This document shows, piece after piece, positions 15,309 to 25,838 of a stretch of 64,000 nucleotides of DNA (position 1 is the stretch's first letter; each line of letters begins with the position of its first letter). Source of the DNA: Sideroxyarcus emersonii (GTDB lineage Bacteria > Pseudomonadota > Gammaproteobacteria > Burkholderiales > Gallionellaceae); the NCBI RefSeq assembly GCF_021654335.1, contig NZ_AP023423.1:2665001-2729000 (forward strand), read 5' to 3'. The position numbers and the translations under genes were made by a program. The notes beneath the pieces were generated by a model. It did no database searches and was not told the origin of the DNA. It saw only the letters and a list, made by a program, of their open reading frames with translations.

Positions 15309-17351
15309 CTATTCCGTCGCCAATCCATTGTGCCGCAGCAGCGCATCGATCTTCGGTTCGCGCCCGCGGAATGCGATGAACGAATCCATCGCGTCGCGGC
15401 TGCCGCCCACCGCCAGGATCTCCTGGCGGAAGTGGCTGCCTGTGGCCGCATCCAGTACGCCGTTTTCCTCGAACAGGCTGTATGCATCCGCCGACAGCAC
15501 TTCTGCCCACTTGTAGCTGTAATAGCCTGCCGCATACCCGCCGGCGAAGATGTGCGAGAAGCTGTTCTGGAAGCGGTTGAACGCGGGCGGGATGAGCACG
15601 GCCACTTCTGCGCGTACCTCGTCCAGCATTTGCTGGATGCTTTGCTTGCCCGCAGCATCATAATCGCTGTGCAAACGCAGGTCGAACAGCGAGAACTCGA
15701 TCTGGCGCAGCATCTGCAGCCCGCTCTGGAAGTTCTTGGCCGCGATCATCTTGTCATACAGGCTGCGCGGCAGCTTTTCCCCGCTGTCCGCATGGCGCGT
15801 CATGCCTTGCAGCACATCCCATTCCCAGCAGAAGTTTTCCATGAACTGGCTGGGCAACTCGACCGCATCCCATTCCACGCCGCTGATACCGGACACGCCG
15901 AGTTCCTCGACCTGGGTCAGCAGGTGATGCAGGCCATGCCCGAACTCGTGGAACAAGGTGATGACCTCGTCATGCGTGAACAGTGCCGGACGACCGCCTA
16001 CCGGCGCCGCGAAGTTGCAATTGAGGTAGGCCACCGGGGTCTGGATGCCCCTGGCCGTGCGGCGCCTTGTGATGGCGTCGTCCATCCAGGCACCGCCGCG
16101 CTTGCTGGCGCGCGCGTACAGGTCGAGATAGAACTGGCCGACCAGGACATCCTGGCCGTCGCGGATGTCGAAGAAGCGCACCGCTTCATGCCAGACCGGC
16201 GCAGCCGATGGCCTGACCTTGAGTCCGAACAGCGCTTCGACCAGCCCGAACAGCCCCGCGAGCACCGCATCCTCGGGAAAGTATTGCTTGACCTCCTGCT
16301 CGGAGAACGCGTAGCGCTGCTGGCGCAGCTTCTCGCTTGCATAGCCGATGTCCCACGCCTCCATTTTTTTCATGCCCAGATTCGTTTCCGCGAACGCACG
16401 CAATTCCTGCAGGTCCTTTTCCGCGAACGGCCTGGCCCGGCGGGCGAGCTCATGCAGGAATTCGGCCACCTGCGCCGGCGTTTCCGCCATCTTGCTGGCC
16501 AGCGACAGTTCGGCGTAATTGGCGAAACCCAGCATGCGCGCCTCCTCGCCGCGCAGCAGCAGGATCTGCGACATCAGCGGCGTGTTGTCCCAATCAGCTT
16601 TGGCTCCTTCCGCCAACTGTTCGCTGGCCCGCGTGGTGTAGGCGCGGTACATGCGTTCGCGCAAGGCGCGGTTGTCGGCATACTGCATCACCGGCCCATA
16701 GGAAGGCGCCTTCAGCGTGAACAGCCAGCCTTGTCTTCCGGCCTGCTGCGCAGCCTCGGCAGCGACCTGCCGCTCATCCGGCGGGATCCCGGCGATCTCT
16801 GCCTCGCTCTCCACCACGCAGGTGTAGGCATTGGTGGCATCCAGCAGGTTGTCGGAGAATTTCGAGCAGAGTGCAGAAAGCTCCTCCTGTATCGCCATGA
16901 ACCTGGCTTTCTGCTCTTCCGGCAGTTCGGCGCCGCCGAGACGGAAATCGCGCAGCTCGTTCTCGATGACCTTCTTCTGCGCGGCGTTCAGCTGCACATA
17001 ACCGCCGCCTTCGCGGATCGCCTTGTATTTCCTGTAGAGCGCAAGGTTCTGCGACAGCTCGGCGTAGTACTGCGTGACCTTGGGCAGGTTAGCGTTATAT
17101 ACCTCGCGCAGCTCGGGCGCGTTCATCACCATGTTGAGATGGCCGACCTGTCCCCAGGCGCGCGTCAGGTGCTCGTTGGCATCCTCGAACGGCTGCACGA
17201 AATTTCCCCAGGTGGGCGGAACATCCGCCGCAAGCAGCTGCTCGACCAGCGCGCGGTTGCGCGCCAGCAGCTCGTCGACGGCGGGGGTGACGTGTTCGGG
17301 TTTGATCTCCGCAAAGCGCGGCAGGCCAGAAAAATCAAGCAATGGATTCAT
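15309..17351 (-). CDS. prlC: Oligopeptidase A (M3 metallopeptidase)
   Basis: This encodes 680 aa, the same size as E. coli PrlC (OpdA). It is a cytoplasmic zinc peptidase that degrades oligopeptides, including cleaved signal peptides. The M3 zinc motif HEFGHGLHH lies at about 465-473, with the third ligand Glu in the following GVEWDAVELPSQFMEN helix. There is no signal peptide. The start lies 7 bases after the pyrC' stop, so it is co-transcribed with the pyrimidine genes. Confidence 0.96.
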   Translation of the reverse strand: MNPLLDFSGLPRFAEIKPEHVTPAVDELLARNRALVEQLLAADVPPTWGNFVQPFEDANEHLTRAWGQVGHLNMVMNAPELREVYNANLPKVTQYYAELSQNLALYRKYKAIREGGGYVQLNAAQKKVIENELRDFRLGGAELPEEQKARFMAIQEELSALCSKFSDNLLDATNAYTCVVESEAEIAGIPPDERQVAAEAAQQAGRQGWLFTLKAPSYGPVMQYADNRALRERMYRAYTTRASEQLAEGAKADWDNTPLMSQILLLRGEEARMLGFANYAELSLASKMAETPAQVAEFLHELARRARPFAEKDLQELRAFAETNLGMKKMEAWDIGYASEKLRQQRYAFSEQEVKQYFPEDAVLAGLFGLVEALFGLKVRPSAAPVWHEAVRFFDIRDGQDVLVGQFYLDLYARASKRGGAWMDDAITRRRTARGIQTPVAYLNCNFAAPVGGRPALFTHDEVITLFHEFGHGLHHLLTQVEELGVSGISGVEWDAVELPSQFMENFCWEWDVLQGMTRHADSGEKLPRSLYDKMIAAKNFQSGLQMLRQIEFSLFDLRLHSDYDAAGKQSIQQMLDEVRAEVAVLIPPAFNRFQNSFSHIFAGGYAAGYYSYKWAEVLSADAYSLFEENGVLDAATGSHFRQEILAVGGSRDAMDSFIAFRGREPKIDALLRHNGLATE

Positions 17352-17358
17352 TTAACAA

Positions 17359-18636
17359 CTACCTGGTTGAATATGCGACATGACCTTCGACGATGGTGTG
17401 GTGCACCTTGCCTTGCAGGGTGTAGCCGTTGAATGGCGTGTTCTTGCCCTGGCTCTTCAGCGCGGCCGGCTCGATCTTCCAGGCGGCGGCGGGGTCGAAC
17501 ACGCAGACATCGGCATGGGCGCCGACCGACAGGTGGCCCATCTTCACGCCCAGCAGTTGCGCAGGATTGATGGTCACGCGGGCCAGCGCATCCAGCAGCG
17601 GTATCTTTTCCTCATCCGCCCATTTCAGCATCAGCGGCAGCAGCAGCTCCATGCCGGTCGCACCGGCTTCGGCCTCGGCGAACGGCAGTTGCTTGGCGTC
17701 CTCGTCCACCGGCGAGTGGTTGGAGCAGATCGCGTCGATGGTCCCGTCGAGCAGTCCGGCGCGCAACGCCGCCTTGTCCCGCTGGTTGCGCAGCGGCGGT
17801 ATCAGGTGGCAGTTGGCGTCGAAGAATCCGATATCCATCTCGGACAGGTGCACGTGGTTCATCGATACGTCGCAGGTGACCGCCAGCCCCTGGCGCTTGG
17901 CGGCACGCACCAGCTCCACGCCTTCGGCGCTGGAAATGCGGCAGATGTGCAGCTTCGCGCCGGTCTCGCGCGCCAGCTGCAGCATGGTCGCCAGGGCGAT
18001 GGTTTCCGCTGCTACCGGGATTGCCGGCAAACCCAGGCGCGTTGCCACTTCGCCGTCGTGCGCCACGCCGTCCTTGGCCAGGAACGCATCCTGCGGGCGC
18101 AGCCATACGCGATAGCCGAAGGTCGCCGCGTACTGCATCGCGCGCATCAGCACGCGCGTGTCGGTGAGCGGCGTGTCGGCCTGGCTGAACGCCTTGCATC
18201 CGGCTTCCGTCAGCTCAACCATCTCGGTCAGTTCAGCGCCCTGCAGGCCGTAGGTCAATGCACCGACCGGGAACACGCGTGCCTGGTTGAGCGAGCGGGC
18301 GCGATGCTTGAGCATCTCCACCAGCCCCGGTTCGTCCAGCGGCGGATCGGTGTCCGGCGGACAGGCCAGCGAAGTCACCCCGCCCGCCATCGCGGCATCC
18401 ATCTCCGACTCCAGCGTGGCCTTGTATTCGTAACCCGGTTCGCGCAGGCGCGCGGCCACATCCACCAGGCCGGGGATCACGATCAGGCCGGAGGCGTCGA
18501 TCACCTGTGCGGCGACGAAACCTTGCGGGGCCTTGCCGATGGCGGCGATATGCTTGTCCGCGATGAACACGTCCTGCTTGGCATCGATTTTGTTGTACGG
18601 GTCGATCAGGCGACCGTTCTTGATATGGATGTTCAT
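17359..18636 (-). CDS. pyrC': Dihydroorotase-like protein PyrC', catalytically inactive
   Basis: This encodes 425 aa from ATG 18636 ([10 protein letters not shown]). It has the amidohydrolase fold of class I dihydroorotase, but the metal motif DxHxHLREPG reads [10 protein letters not shown] at 59-68: both histidines are replaced (Ala61, Arg63). This is the hallmark of the pseudo-dihydroorotase that in Pseudomonas assembles with PyrB to form active aspartate transcarbamoylase. The frame is full length with no stop or frameshift, so it is a retained structural subunit and not a pseudogene. It overlaps pyrB by 4 bases. A true class II dihydroorotase is encoded at 42715-43746. Confidence 0.92.
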   Translation of the reverse strand: MNIHIKNGRLIDPYNKIDAKQDVFIADKHIAAIGKAPQGFVAAQVIDASGLIVIPGLVDVAARLREPGYEYKATLESEMDAAMAGGVTSLACPPDTDPPLDEPGLVEMLKHRARSLNQARVFPVGALTYGLQGAELTEMVELTEAGCKAFSQADTPLTDTRVLMRAMQYAATFGYRVWLRPQDAFLAKDGVAHDGEVATRLGLPAIPVAAETIALATMLQLARETGAKLHICRISSAEGVELVRAAKRQGLAVTCDVSMNHVHLSEMDIGFFDANCHLIPPLRNQRDKAALRAGLLDGTIDAICSNHSPVDEDAKQLPFAEAEAGATGMELLLPLMLKWADEEKIPLLDALARVTINPAQLLGVKMGHLSVGAHADVCVFDPAAAWKIEPAALKSQGKNTPFNGYTLQGKVHHTIVEGHVAYSTR

Positions 18637-19589
18637 TGTTTGCTCCCTGCCAGCGTGCTCATCACCGCCATGCGCACCGCGATACCGAACGTGACCTGCG
18701 GCAGGATGACGGATTGCGCGCCGTCGGCCACGCTGGAGTCGATCTCCACGCCGCGGTTCATCGGCCCCGGATGCATCACGATGGCATCGCTCCTGGCCAG
18801 CGCCAGCCGCTCCTGCGTCAGGCCGTAATATTTGAAATACTCCTGCGCCGACGGCAGCAATGCACCCTGCATGCGTTCGTTCTGCAGGCGCAGCATCATC
18901 ACCACGTCGACGTCCTTCAATCCCTGCGCCATGTCGTGGTAGACCCGCACGCCGAGCTTCTCGACATGCGTCGGCAGCAGGGTCTTCGGTGCGACCACGC
19001 GCACCTCCGGCACGCCCAGGGTGGTCAGCGCGTGGATCTGCGAACGCGCCACGCGAGAATGCAGGATGTCGCCGACGATGGCGACGCGCAGGTTGTGGAA
19101 ATCCTGCTTGTAATGGCGGATGGTGAACATGTCGAGCAGTGCCTGCGTCGGGTGCGCATGGCGGCCGTCGCCGGCGTTGATGACATGGATGCTGGGCGCG
19201 ACATGCTTGGCAATCAGGTGCGCGGCACCGCTGGTGGAGTGCCGCACCACGAACATGTCGGCATGCATGGCACACAGGTTGTCCACCGTGTCCAGCAGCG
19301 TCTCGCCCTTGCTGGTGGAGGACGAGCCGATGTTCAGGTTGACCACGTCGGCCGACAGTTTCTTGGCGGCGATCTCGAAGGTGGTGCGGGTGCGGGTGCT
19401 GTTCTCGAAGAAGATGTTGAACACCGACTTGCCGTGCAGCAGCGGGACTTTCTTGATCTCGTGCCCTTCAGCCAGGCTCACGAATCCGGAAGCCTTGTCC
19501 AGGATGTCGCGCAGGATGCGGACAGGCAGGCCTTCGGTGGTCAGCAGGTGCTGCAGCTCGCCGTTCTTGTTCAGTTGTGGATTATTCAT
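18633..19589 (-). CDS. pyrB: Aspartate carbamoyltransferase catalytic subunit
   Basis: This encodes 318 aa. It condenses carbamoyl phosphate and aspartate, the first committed pyrimidine step. The carbamoyl-phosphate loop STRTRTTFE is at 64-72, and HPTQALLD is the second signature. The 80s-loop lysine region (SSTSKGET) is present. The start overlaps yqgF by 4 bases and the stop overlaps pyrC' by 4 bases, giving the pseudomonad-type pyrBC' unit. No pyrI regulatory subunit is present, and no pyrR lies between yqgF and pyrB. Confidence 0.98.
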   Translation of the reverse strand: MNNPQLNKNGELQHLLTTEGLPVRILRDILDKASGFVSLAEGHEIKKVPLLHGKSVFNIFFENSTRTRTTFEIAAKKLSADVVNLNIGSSSTSKGETLLDTVDNLCAMHADMFVVRHSTSGAAHLIAKHVAPSIHVINAGDGRHAHPTQALLDMFTIRHYKQDFHNLRVAIVGDILHSRVARSQIHALTTLGVPEVRVVAPKTLLPTHVEKLGVRVYHDMAQGLKDVDVVMMLRLQNERMQGALLPSAQEYFKYYGLTQERLALARSDAIVMHPGPMNRGVEIDSSVADGAQSVILPQVTFGIAVRMAVMSTLAGSKQ

Positions 19590-20041
19590 GCGTAGATTCC
19601 AGCGCTGGGTTCATCAAAATACGCTTGCAGTATCTGCTGCGCGGCATACTGGTCGATCAGGGGCTTCTGTTTCCTGCCATGTATCCCTGCCTCGTCCAGC
19701 GCTGAGCTCGCGGCGGCAGAAGTATAACGCTCATCCACCAGCAGGGTGGGCAGATTGAAGCGGCCTTTCAGGCGATTGGCGAAGCGGCGGCACAATGCGG
19801 TCAACTCGTGCGGAGTACCGTCGTCGTTGCAGGGCAGGCCGACCACCAGCGCGGCCGGCTGCCATTCGGCAAGCAGCGCCGCGATGGCGGCGAAACGCGT
19901 CTCGTTCTTTTCGTCGTCGATGGTGGCAAGCGGGCGGGCGGTGCCGGAAAAGGTGCTGCCGACCGCGATGCCGATGCGTCTGGTGCCAAAATCGAAAGCG
20001 AGCAGCGTGCCGGAGGGAGTGGGGTTCATGCCGTCAGGCAT
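19586..20041 (-). CDS. ruvX: YqgF/RuvX family Holliday junction resolvase-like nuclease
   Basis: This encodes 151 aa from ATG 20041, which has GAGG 6 bases upstream; an internal ATG at 20029 gives 147 aa and lacks such a site. The RNase H-fold motifs are [16 protein letters not shown] (catalytic Asp17), [13 protein letters not shown] and DQYAAQQIL. YqgF acts in 16S rRNA 5' end maturation in E. coli and is annotated as a putative Holliday junction resolvase. It overlaps algH by 8 bases and pyrB by 4, part of the conserved algH-yqgF-pyr order. Confidence 0.95.
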   Translation of the reverse strand: MPDGMNPTPSGTLLAFDFGTRRIGIAVGSTFSGTARPLATIDDEKNETRFAAIAALLAEWQPAALVVGLPCNDDGTPHELTALCRRFANRLKGRFNLPTLLVDERYTSAAASSALDEAGIHGRKQKPLIDQYAAQQILQAYFDEPSAGIYA

Positions 20042-20594
20042 GCCCGGCCTCGTCCGACAGCGATGCAAAATCGATTCCCAGCAGCGCCATCGCGGCCGGC
20101 AGCCGTTCTTCGGCCGGCAGTTCGAACAGGATGTGCTCGTTGGCGGGCACGCTGAGCCAGGCGTTATCGGCCAGCTCCTGTTCCAGCTGCCCTTCCGACC
20201 AGCCCGCATATCCCAGCGTCACCAGCAGGTGCTGCGGGCCCTGCCCCTCGCCCACCGCCTGCAGAATATCCTTGGAAGTGGTAAGGGCGATATTGTCGTT
20301 GACCTGCAGCGTCGATTGCCACTGGCCGACCGTGTCGTGCAGCACGAAACCGCGGTCGGTCTGCACCGGGCCGCCGAAATGCACCAGCACGTCCTCCAGT
20401 TCGGTCGGTTTCAGCGGCATGTTGATCTGCGCAAACAGCTCGCTCAGGGTCAGGCTGATCGGGCGGTTCACCACAATGCCCATCGCCCCCTGCTCGTTGT
20501 GCTCGCACACGTAGGTGAGGGATTTGGCAAAGAAGGGATCTGTCATCGCCGGCATAGCGATCAGGAAGTGATTCGTGAGATTGAACTCGGCCAT
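20034..20594 (-). CDS. algH: AlgH/UPF0301 (YqgE) family protein
   Basis: This encodes 186 aa, the usual family length. Signatures are [32 protein letters not shown] at the N-terminus, [16 protein letters not shown] in the middle and [16 protein letters not shown] near 130. AlgH was named for a link to alginate regulation in Pseudomonas; the biochemical function is unknown. It lies 48 bases downstream of chpA and leads the algH-yqgF-pyrB-pyrC' run, an order also known in pseudomonads. Confidence 0.95.
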   Translation of the reverse strand: MAEFNLTNHFLIAMPAMTDPFFAKSLTYVCEHNEQGAMGIVVNRPISLTLSELFAQINMPLKPTELEDVLVHFGGPVQTDRGFVLHDTVGQWQSTLQVNDNIALTTSKDILQAVGEGQGPQHLLVTLGYAGWSEGQLEQELADNAWLSVPANEHILFELPAEERLPAAMALLGIDFASLSDEAGHA

Positions 20595-20642
20595 GGCGCT
20601 ATTGTAATCGCTTGGCGCCCTAATCTCAATTTGGCGGGTGCG

Positions 20643-23600
20643 TCATTTGCCGATCAGGCGGGCGATGTTGTCCAGCAGCTCTTCTTCCTGGTAGGGCTTG
20701 CCCATGTATTCGTTCACGCCCAGCTCCAGTGCGTAACGGCGATGCTTGTCGGCGGTGCGCGAGGTGATCATGATGATCGGCAGATCCTGCATCTTGGCAT
20801 CCTGGCGCAGGCGCTTGGTGAGCTCGAATCCGTCCATGCGCGGCATCTCCACGTCCAGCAGCATCACATCCGGTGCGACGTCGGCCAGCTGTTCCAGCGC
20901 ATCCACGCCGTCCTTCGCGGTCACGACCTGGTAGCCCGAACGCGCCAGCAGGCGGCTGGTGATCTTGCGCACGGTGAGCGAATCGTCCACCACCATGACC
21001 AGCGGCGCCTGGTGCACGGCCTCCGCAGCCGCCTTGGCGATCTTGCGCGTCACCGCAATGCGCTGGGTGAAGGCAACCGGGTTGATGATGAGGATCACCG
21101 TACCGTTGGCGGACACGGTCGCCCCTGCGATGCCGGGCAGGCGCGCCAGTTGCGGACCGATGTTCTTGACCACCACCTCCTGGTTGCCGAGCAGCTCATC
21201 GACATGCACCGCGATCCGCTTGTCGCCGGCGCGCAGCAGCAGCACCGGGTTATGCGGCTGCGCCTCGATCTCGGCATCGTCCTCGCCCAGCAGGTGCGCC
21301 AGGAAATGCAGCGGGTAGCGCGCGCCCTGCCACTCGATGTATTGTTGCTTGTAAACCGCATCCAGCGCCGACGGCTTGAGCTGCTGCACGTTCTCCACCA
21401 TGTTCGAGGGCAGCGCATATGTCTGCTGCCCGGCGCGCACCAGCAACGTCTTGGTCACGGCCAGGGTCAGCGGCAGATGGATGGAAAAGTGCATGCCATG
21501 GCCGGGATTGGAGGCCACATCGATACGCCCCCCCAGTGCAGTGATCTCGCTGCGCACCACATCCAGCCCGACGCCGCGCCCGGAGATCTCGGTCACTTCC
21601 TGCGCCGTGGAAAGTCCCGGCGTGAAAATCAGCTGCATCGTCAGCTCGTCGCTGATCTCCTCGCCTTCCTGCAACACCCCCGATTCGACCGCCTTTTGCC
21701 GCACGCGCGCGATATTCAGACCGGCACCGTCGTCGCTGAGCTCGAACACCACTTCGTTGCTTTCCTGCCGCAAGGACAGGCGGATCTCGCCGGTCGGCTC
21801 CTTGCCGGCCCGTACACGCTGCTCCGGCATCTCCAGGCCGTGCGCAACGGCGTTGCGCAGCAGGTGTTCGAACGGGGCGGTCATCTTTTCCAGCACGCTG
21901 CGATCCAGCTCGACCTCGGTGCCGGACAGTTCGAGGTTGGTGCGCTTGCCGAGTTCCTTGCCGGTCTGGCGCACGATGCGGTACAGCCGTTCGCCGATGC
22001 TGGCGAACGGCACCATGCGGATCGCCATCAGGCCCTGCTGCAGATCGCGGTTGAGGTGCGCCTGCGCATTGAGGGCCGACTCGGTCACCGCCAGGTTCTT
22101 CAGCAACGTCTGCTGCACGGTCTGCACGTCGTGCACGCTCTCGTTCATGAAGCGCGTGAGCTCCTGGAAGCGGGTGAAGCGGTCGAACTCCAGCGGGTCG
22201 AATTTTTCGGCACTCTCGCCGCTGACCGCGATGCGCGCCTGCATCTGGCCTTCCGCATGGATCTCGATCTCACGCAGCTGTTTACGCAGCCGGTTCACGC
22301 TGTCGGTCAAGTCCAGCACGCTGTTCTTGAGTGCGCCCAGTTCCATCTCGGCACGCGAGCGCGCCACGCTGACTTCGCCCGCCTCGTTGACCAGCCGGTC
22401 CACCGTGTCGGAGCGGACACGCAGCAATGCCGCCTGCATGGCGCGCTCGGCACCGATCTCCAGCGTCTGCGCTGGAATGGCCTGGGCGGCTTGAACCTGT
22501 GCCTGCGGCTGTACCGCACCGGCTGCGGCCGGCTGTTCGACGGCCACCGCCGCTGGCGGATGCTGCAGCTGTTCGATGGCGTTGCCGATGCGATCCAGGT
22601 AATTGTCCAGTTCGCTCCATAGCTCGGCGTTGAGCTCGCCTCTCGCCATGGCCCTTTCCACACGGTCTTCCACGCGGTGCGTCAGCTCGCCCAGGCGCAT
22701 CGCGCCCGCCATGCGGGCGCTGCCTTTCAGGGTATGCAGGCTGCGCTGCAGGTTGCGTCCCTGCTGTGCATCGCCCGGCTGCTCGCGCCAGGCGCGCAGG
22801 GTGGTGCCGATCTGCGGATACAGTTCGTGTGCTTCTTCGAGGAAGATCGGCAGCAGCTGCTCGTCCACCTCGTCGTGCACTTCGCGTTCTTTATGCGGCA
22901 CAGGCTGGATGTGTTCTTCCACGTCCGCCGGCGCGGCCTGTTCGGTCTCGGCCTTCGCCACGGGCGGCTCGACGGGTTCCACCGCGCCCTGTGGCGGCAG
23001 CATGTCCAGTGCGATCTCGGCAACCGCTGACGGTTCCGTTTCACCAGCGGCAAGCTCCGGCTCGAAAACGGGCAACTCCAGTGCCGGCGGCGCGGCGGAC
23101 CCCAGATCCAGCGCGATTTCGGGCAGCGGCTCCGGCTCGGCGACGGTTTCCGCCGGCATAACCGGCGCTTCCAGTTCCAGCAACGGAATCTCTTCATGCT
23201 CAGGCGCAACGGCCTCGCCGGCTGCGGGCACCTTGTCGGCCTGCAAGCGGGCGATCAGTTCCGGCTGCGCCTGCGGCTCCTGCCGCTGTTCGCGCACCAT
23301 GGCGCACATCTGTTCCAGCTGCTGCACCACCTGATCGATGAGCGCCATCTGCGCTTCGTTCACCACGTTCGGCTTGTCGATCCGCTCTTCCAGCCAGAGT
23401 TCCAGCGCATAGGACAGCTCCGCGATCTGGACAAAACCCATGGTGCGATTGACGCCCGCCAGGGTGTGTGCGGCACGCATGAAGTCATAGGTGACGAGAT
23501 GCGATTCGGTCTCATGCAGGATCGCCAGCTGTTCATGCAGTGCATGCACGTGTCCGGCAGCTTCTTCGGTGGCGATATTGAACAGGATCGGGGACAGGCT

Positions 23601-25829
23601 GACCGAGCCGATCTCGACCGGCCCCTCTTCCTCGCTTTCCGTCACGACCGGCAGCGGCGGCTCGGCAACCTGCACCGGCAATGCGGCCTTGGGCGGCGGG
23701 ATCTCCTTGCCGTTCTCGATACTGTCGGCCACGGAAAGCAGGTATGAGGTGTCGATCATGGCGGTGGCACTGCCGCTGCTCAGCATGTCCACCCAGTGCT
23801 GGAACAGCACTTCGGCATCTCCGATCATGTCGAGCAGCGCCGGGGTCGCCGGCTTGTTCTCCTGCAGCCACTTGTTCATGGCGCGCTCCACCGCCCAGGC
23901 AACCTCGCCCAGTTCGGTGAGGCCGACCATGCGGCCGCTGCCCTTGAGCGTATGGAAAGCGCGCCGCATGGTGACCAGCGGTTCGCGGCTCTCCATGTGC
24001 AAGCGGCTGACCTCCAGGTTGCTGCGCAAGGTCTCCATCACTTCGCGCGCCTCTTCCAGGAAAACCTCCAGCAGCTCTTCGTCTTCGTCGCCCTTGCGGA
24101 TCGAGACTCCCGCCGGTGCCGGCTCTTCCTGCACCGGCGCTTCTACATAACCCTCGGCGGGGCGGATCTCGCCCATGTCCTGCAGGGCACGGCCCAGGAC
24201 CGACGGATCGGGCTTCTGGCCGAGCACAAGGCCATGGACATATTCTTCCAGCGCACTGATGGCCGACGCAACGGTGCGCATCTCGACAGCCGATGGCGTC
24301 GCACCCTGCACATAGCGCTCCGTTGCCTGGTGCAAACTGCCTACCAGTTGTTCTGCCGCATCCAGCGACAGGATGTGCAGCCCGCCTTGTACCTGGCTCA
24401 GCAGCAGCCCGATGCGCGACAGTTCCGTGCGTTTCGTCGCGTTGTTGAAGAAGGCGTTCAGGTTCTGTTCGATGTGCTGCAGGTTGCCCTGCATCTCGGT
24501 AGCCAGCGGCGCCATCACCTCCTGCTGCTCCATCTGGTAGTAGAGCGAGATCAGGCTGGAGAGCTTGCTCTCGTCCTCCGGCATCCGCGTCAGGCCGGCC
24601 TGCAGGCGCGTGCTCAGGATCCGCGCCTGTTCCTGGAAACCGCTGCCCAGATGCTGGTAATGCTCGATGCCGCCGTCGAGCAGCAGCAATGCCATCGCCA
24701 TGTCCATGGAGATGCGCTGCGCGCGTTCGGGCTGGTCGACCTGTTGCGCAGTGGTATGGATCAGTTTGCACAGGAACTGCAGGGTATTGCGATCCAGTTG
24801 CTCCGACAGGAGATACATCTTCTCCATATCGGCAGCGAATTGCTGGCAGGCTCCGGCAGTTTCTGCCACGCACTGCTCCCACGACTCTTCCGCCACCTGG
24901 AGTTGCGCGCGCATGTTGTCGAGCAGGGCAGCGGTCTCGCTTGGCGGTATCGGACGCTCCGCCGGCAGGTATTCATCCAGTGCGTAGGCGCTCTTGATCT
25001 GTTCGACCGTATCGCTGACCGAATGGCTGCGCGCAATGAGGTACAGCGCCTCGCTGATGGAAGCCTCTTCATCGAACGCGCTGCCGTCGGTCAGCGATTT
25101 CATCTTGAGGTCGATGCGGCTGAGCGATTTCTTGACGTTCAGTTCCGGCGGGATGCCGTCGTGCAACAGGCAGTCCAGCAGACCCAGCGCCACCCACCAG
25201 AAAGCGCGCTGCCGGTTCTGCGGGACGCAAACCGTCACTTTGCGCACGGCAGCCATCATCTCCCGCAGCGCCGCAGCCTTGTCGTCCTGGCGCAGCCATC
25301 TCAGCAATGCCTGCTGGTACTGCGCGCGTGCGGCCTTGATCTGCACCGCCGCATCTTCCTGTTGCGGCGGTTGCAGCAGGGATTCCGGCAGTTCCACCTG
25401 CAGCACGGGGAAGAACAGGTCCACGTCGAAGGCCATTTCCAGGCCGCGCGCCTGCAGCAGCTCCTGGTACTCGTGGAACAGGCGCAAGGTCGCATTGGTG
25501 GCGCCGTCCGCCAGTGCATCCAGGTAATGTGTCAGGCCGAACAGCGCACGGCGGACGACATCGCGGTGCGGGACGCCGGCATCCGGCGCCTGTCCCATCT
25601 CCTGCAGCAGTTTCTCCAGTTCCGTACAAAACACGACCAGCCCGGTCAGCGACAGCATGCGCAGCACGCCGCCGGTACGATGCAATTCCTCCAGTGCGCT
25701 CTTCAGCGCCTGCGGATCTTTTCCGCCGGACGAGAAATAGTTCTCCAGCTCGCGGCTGATGTTCGCCAGCGAGCTGTCCAGCCCGGGTTTGACCGATAAC
25801 AACGGCAGCGGATTGAATTGCGCCTGCAC
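20643..25829 (-). CDS. chpA: Pil-Chp hybrid chemotaxis kinase ChpA (PilL)
   Basis: This encodes 1728 aa, the core CheA-like kinase controlling type IV pilus twitching and surface sensing. In order: an N-terminal HPt-like unit (His50 in LHRTGG), a long helical region of degenerate HPt-like segments, HPt domains with His626 (FHTLKGSGRMVG), His788 (AHTLAGVNRTMG) and His1032 (LHTLKGSARMAG) separated by Pro/Ala/Glu-rich linkers, a dimerisation region near 1130-1260, the HATPase (HLLRNAVAHG at 1322-1331, DDGAGL, GRGVGLDVV), a CheW domain (about 1455-1590), and a C-terminal receiver with Asp1659 in LLDVEMPRMDG. Clear phosphorylatable HPt domains number about four, fewer than reported for P. aeruginosa ChpA. 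It follows pilJ by 9 bases. Confidence 0.96.
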   Translation of the reverse strand: MQAQFNPLPLLSVKPGLDSSLANISRELENYFSSGGKDPQALKSALEELHRTGGVLRMLSLTGLVVFCTELEKLLQEMGQAPDAGVPHRDVVRRALFGLTHYLDALADGATNATLRLFHEYQELLQARGLEMAFDVDLFFPVLQVELPESLLQPPQQEDAAVQIKAARAQYQQALLRWLRQDDKAAALREMMAAVRKVTVCVPQNRQRAFWWVALGLLDCLLHDGIPPELNVKKSLSRIDLKMKSLTDGSAFDEEASISEALYLIARSHSVSDTVEQIKSAYALDEYLPAERPIPPSETAALLDNMRAQLQVAEESWEQCVAETAGACQQFAADMEKMYLLSEQLDRNTLQFLCKLIHTTAQQVDQPERAQRISMDMAMALLLLDGGIEHYQHLGSGFQEQARILSTRLQAGLTRMPEDESKLSSLISLYYQMEQQEVMAPLATEMQGNLQHIEQNLNAFFNNATKRTELSRIGLLLSQVQGGLHILSLDAAEQLVGSLHQATERYVQGATPSAVEMRTVASAISALEEYVHGLVLGQKPDPSVLGRALQDMGEIRPAEGYVEAPVQEEPAPAGVSIRKGDEDEELLEVFLEEAREVMETLRSNLEVSRLHMESREPLVTMRRAFHTLKGSGRMVGLTELGEVAWAVERAMNKWLQENKPATPALLDMIGDAEVLFQHWVDMLSSGSATAMIDTSYLLSVADSIENGKEIPPPKAALPVQVAEPPLPVVTESEEEGPVEIGSVSLSPILFNIATEEAAGHVHALHEQLAILHETESHLVTYDFMRAAHTLAGVNRTMGFVQIAELSYALELWLEERIDKPNVVNEAQMALIDQVVQQLEQMCAMVREQRQEPQAQPELIARLQADKVPAAGEAVAPEHEEIPLLELEAPVMPAETVAEPEPLPEIALDLGSAAPPALELPVFEPELAAGETEPSAVAEIALDMLPPQGAVEPVEPPVAKAETEQAAPADVEEHIQPVPHKEREVHDEVDEQLLPIFLEEAHELYPQIGTTLRAWREQPGDAQQGRNLQRSLHTLKGSARMAGAMRLGELTHRVEDRVERAMARGELNAELWSELDNYLDRIGNAIEQLQHPPAAVAVEQPAAAGAVQPQAQVQAAQAIPAQTLEIGAERAMQAALLRVRSDTVDRLVNEAGEVSVARSRAEMELGALKNSVLDLTDSVNRLRKQLREIEIHAEGQMQARIAVSGESAEKFDPLEFDRFTRFQELTRFMNESVHDVQTVQQTLLKNLAVTESALNAQAHLNRDLQQGLMAIRMVPFASIGERLYRIVRQTGKELGKRTNLELSGTEVELDRSVLEKMTAPFEHLLRNAVAHGLEMPEQRVRAGKEPTGEIRLSLRQESNEVVFELSDDGAGLNIARVRQKAVESGVLQEGEEISDELTMQLIFTPGLSTAQEVTEISGRGVGLDVVRSEITALGGRIDVASNPGHGMHFSIHLPLTLAVTKTLLVRAGQQTYALPSNMVENVQQLKPSALDAVYKQQYIEWQGARYPLHFLAHLLGEDDAEIEAQPHNPVLLLRAGDKRIAVHVDELLGNQEVVVKNIGPQLARLPGIAGATVSANGTVILIINPVAFTQRIAVTRKIAKAAAEAVHQAPLVMVVDDSLTVRKITSRLLARSGYQVVTAKDGVDALEQLADVAPDVMLLDVEMPRMDGFELTKRLRQDAKMQDLPIIMITSRTADKHRRYALELGVNEYMGKPYQEEELLDNIARLIGK

Positions 25830-25838
25830 GCTCGTCCT

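Noticed and set aside
14784-17432. 882-codon open frame on the plus strand opposite prlC
   Set aside because: It is the GC-rich shadow of prlC and the glutaredoxin gene, with no motif or ribosome site; prlC has full family motifs.
17359-18636. pyrC' as a pseudogene
   Set aside because: The frame is complete and the missing His pair matches the known inactive PyrC' subunit, not decay.
19746-22622. 958-codon plus-strand open frame
   Set aside because: Antisense shadow of yqgF, algH and chpA; His/Gln-rich composition typical of reverse-frame GC-rich DNA.
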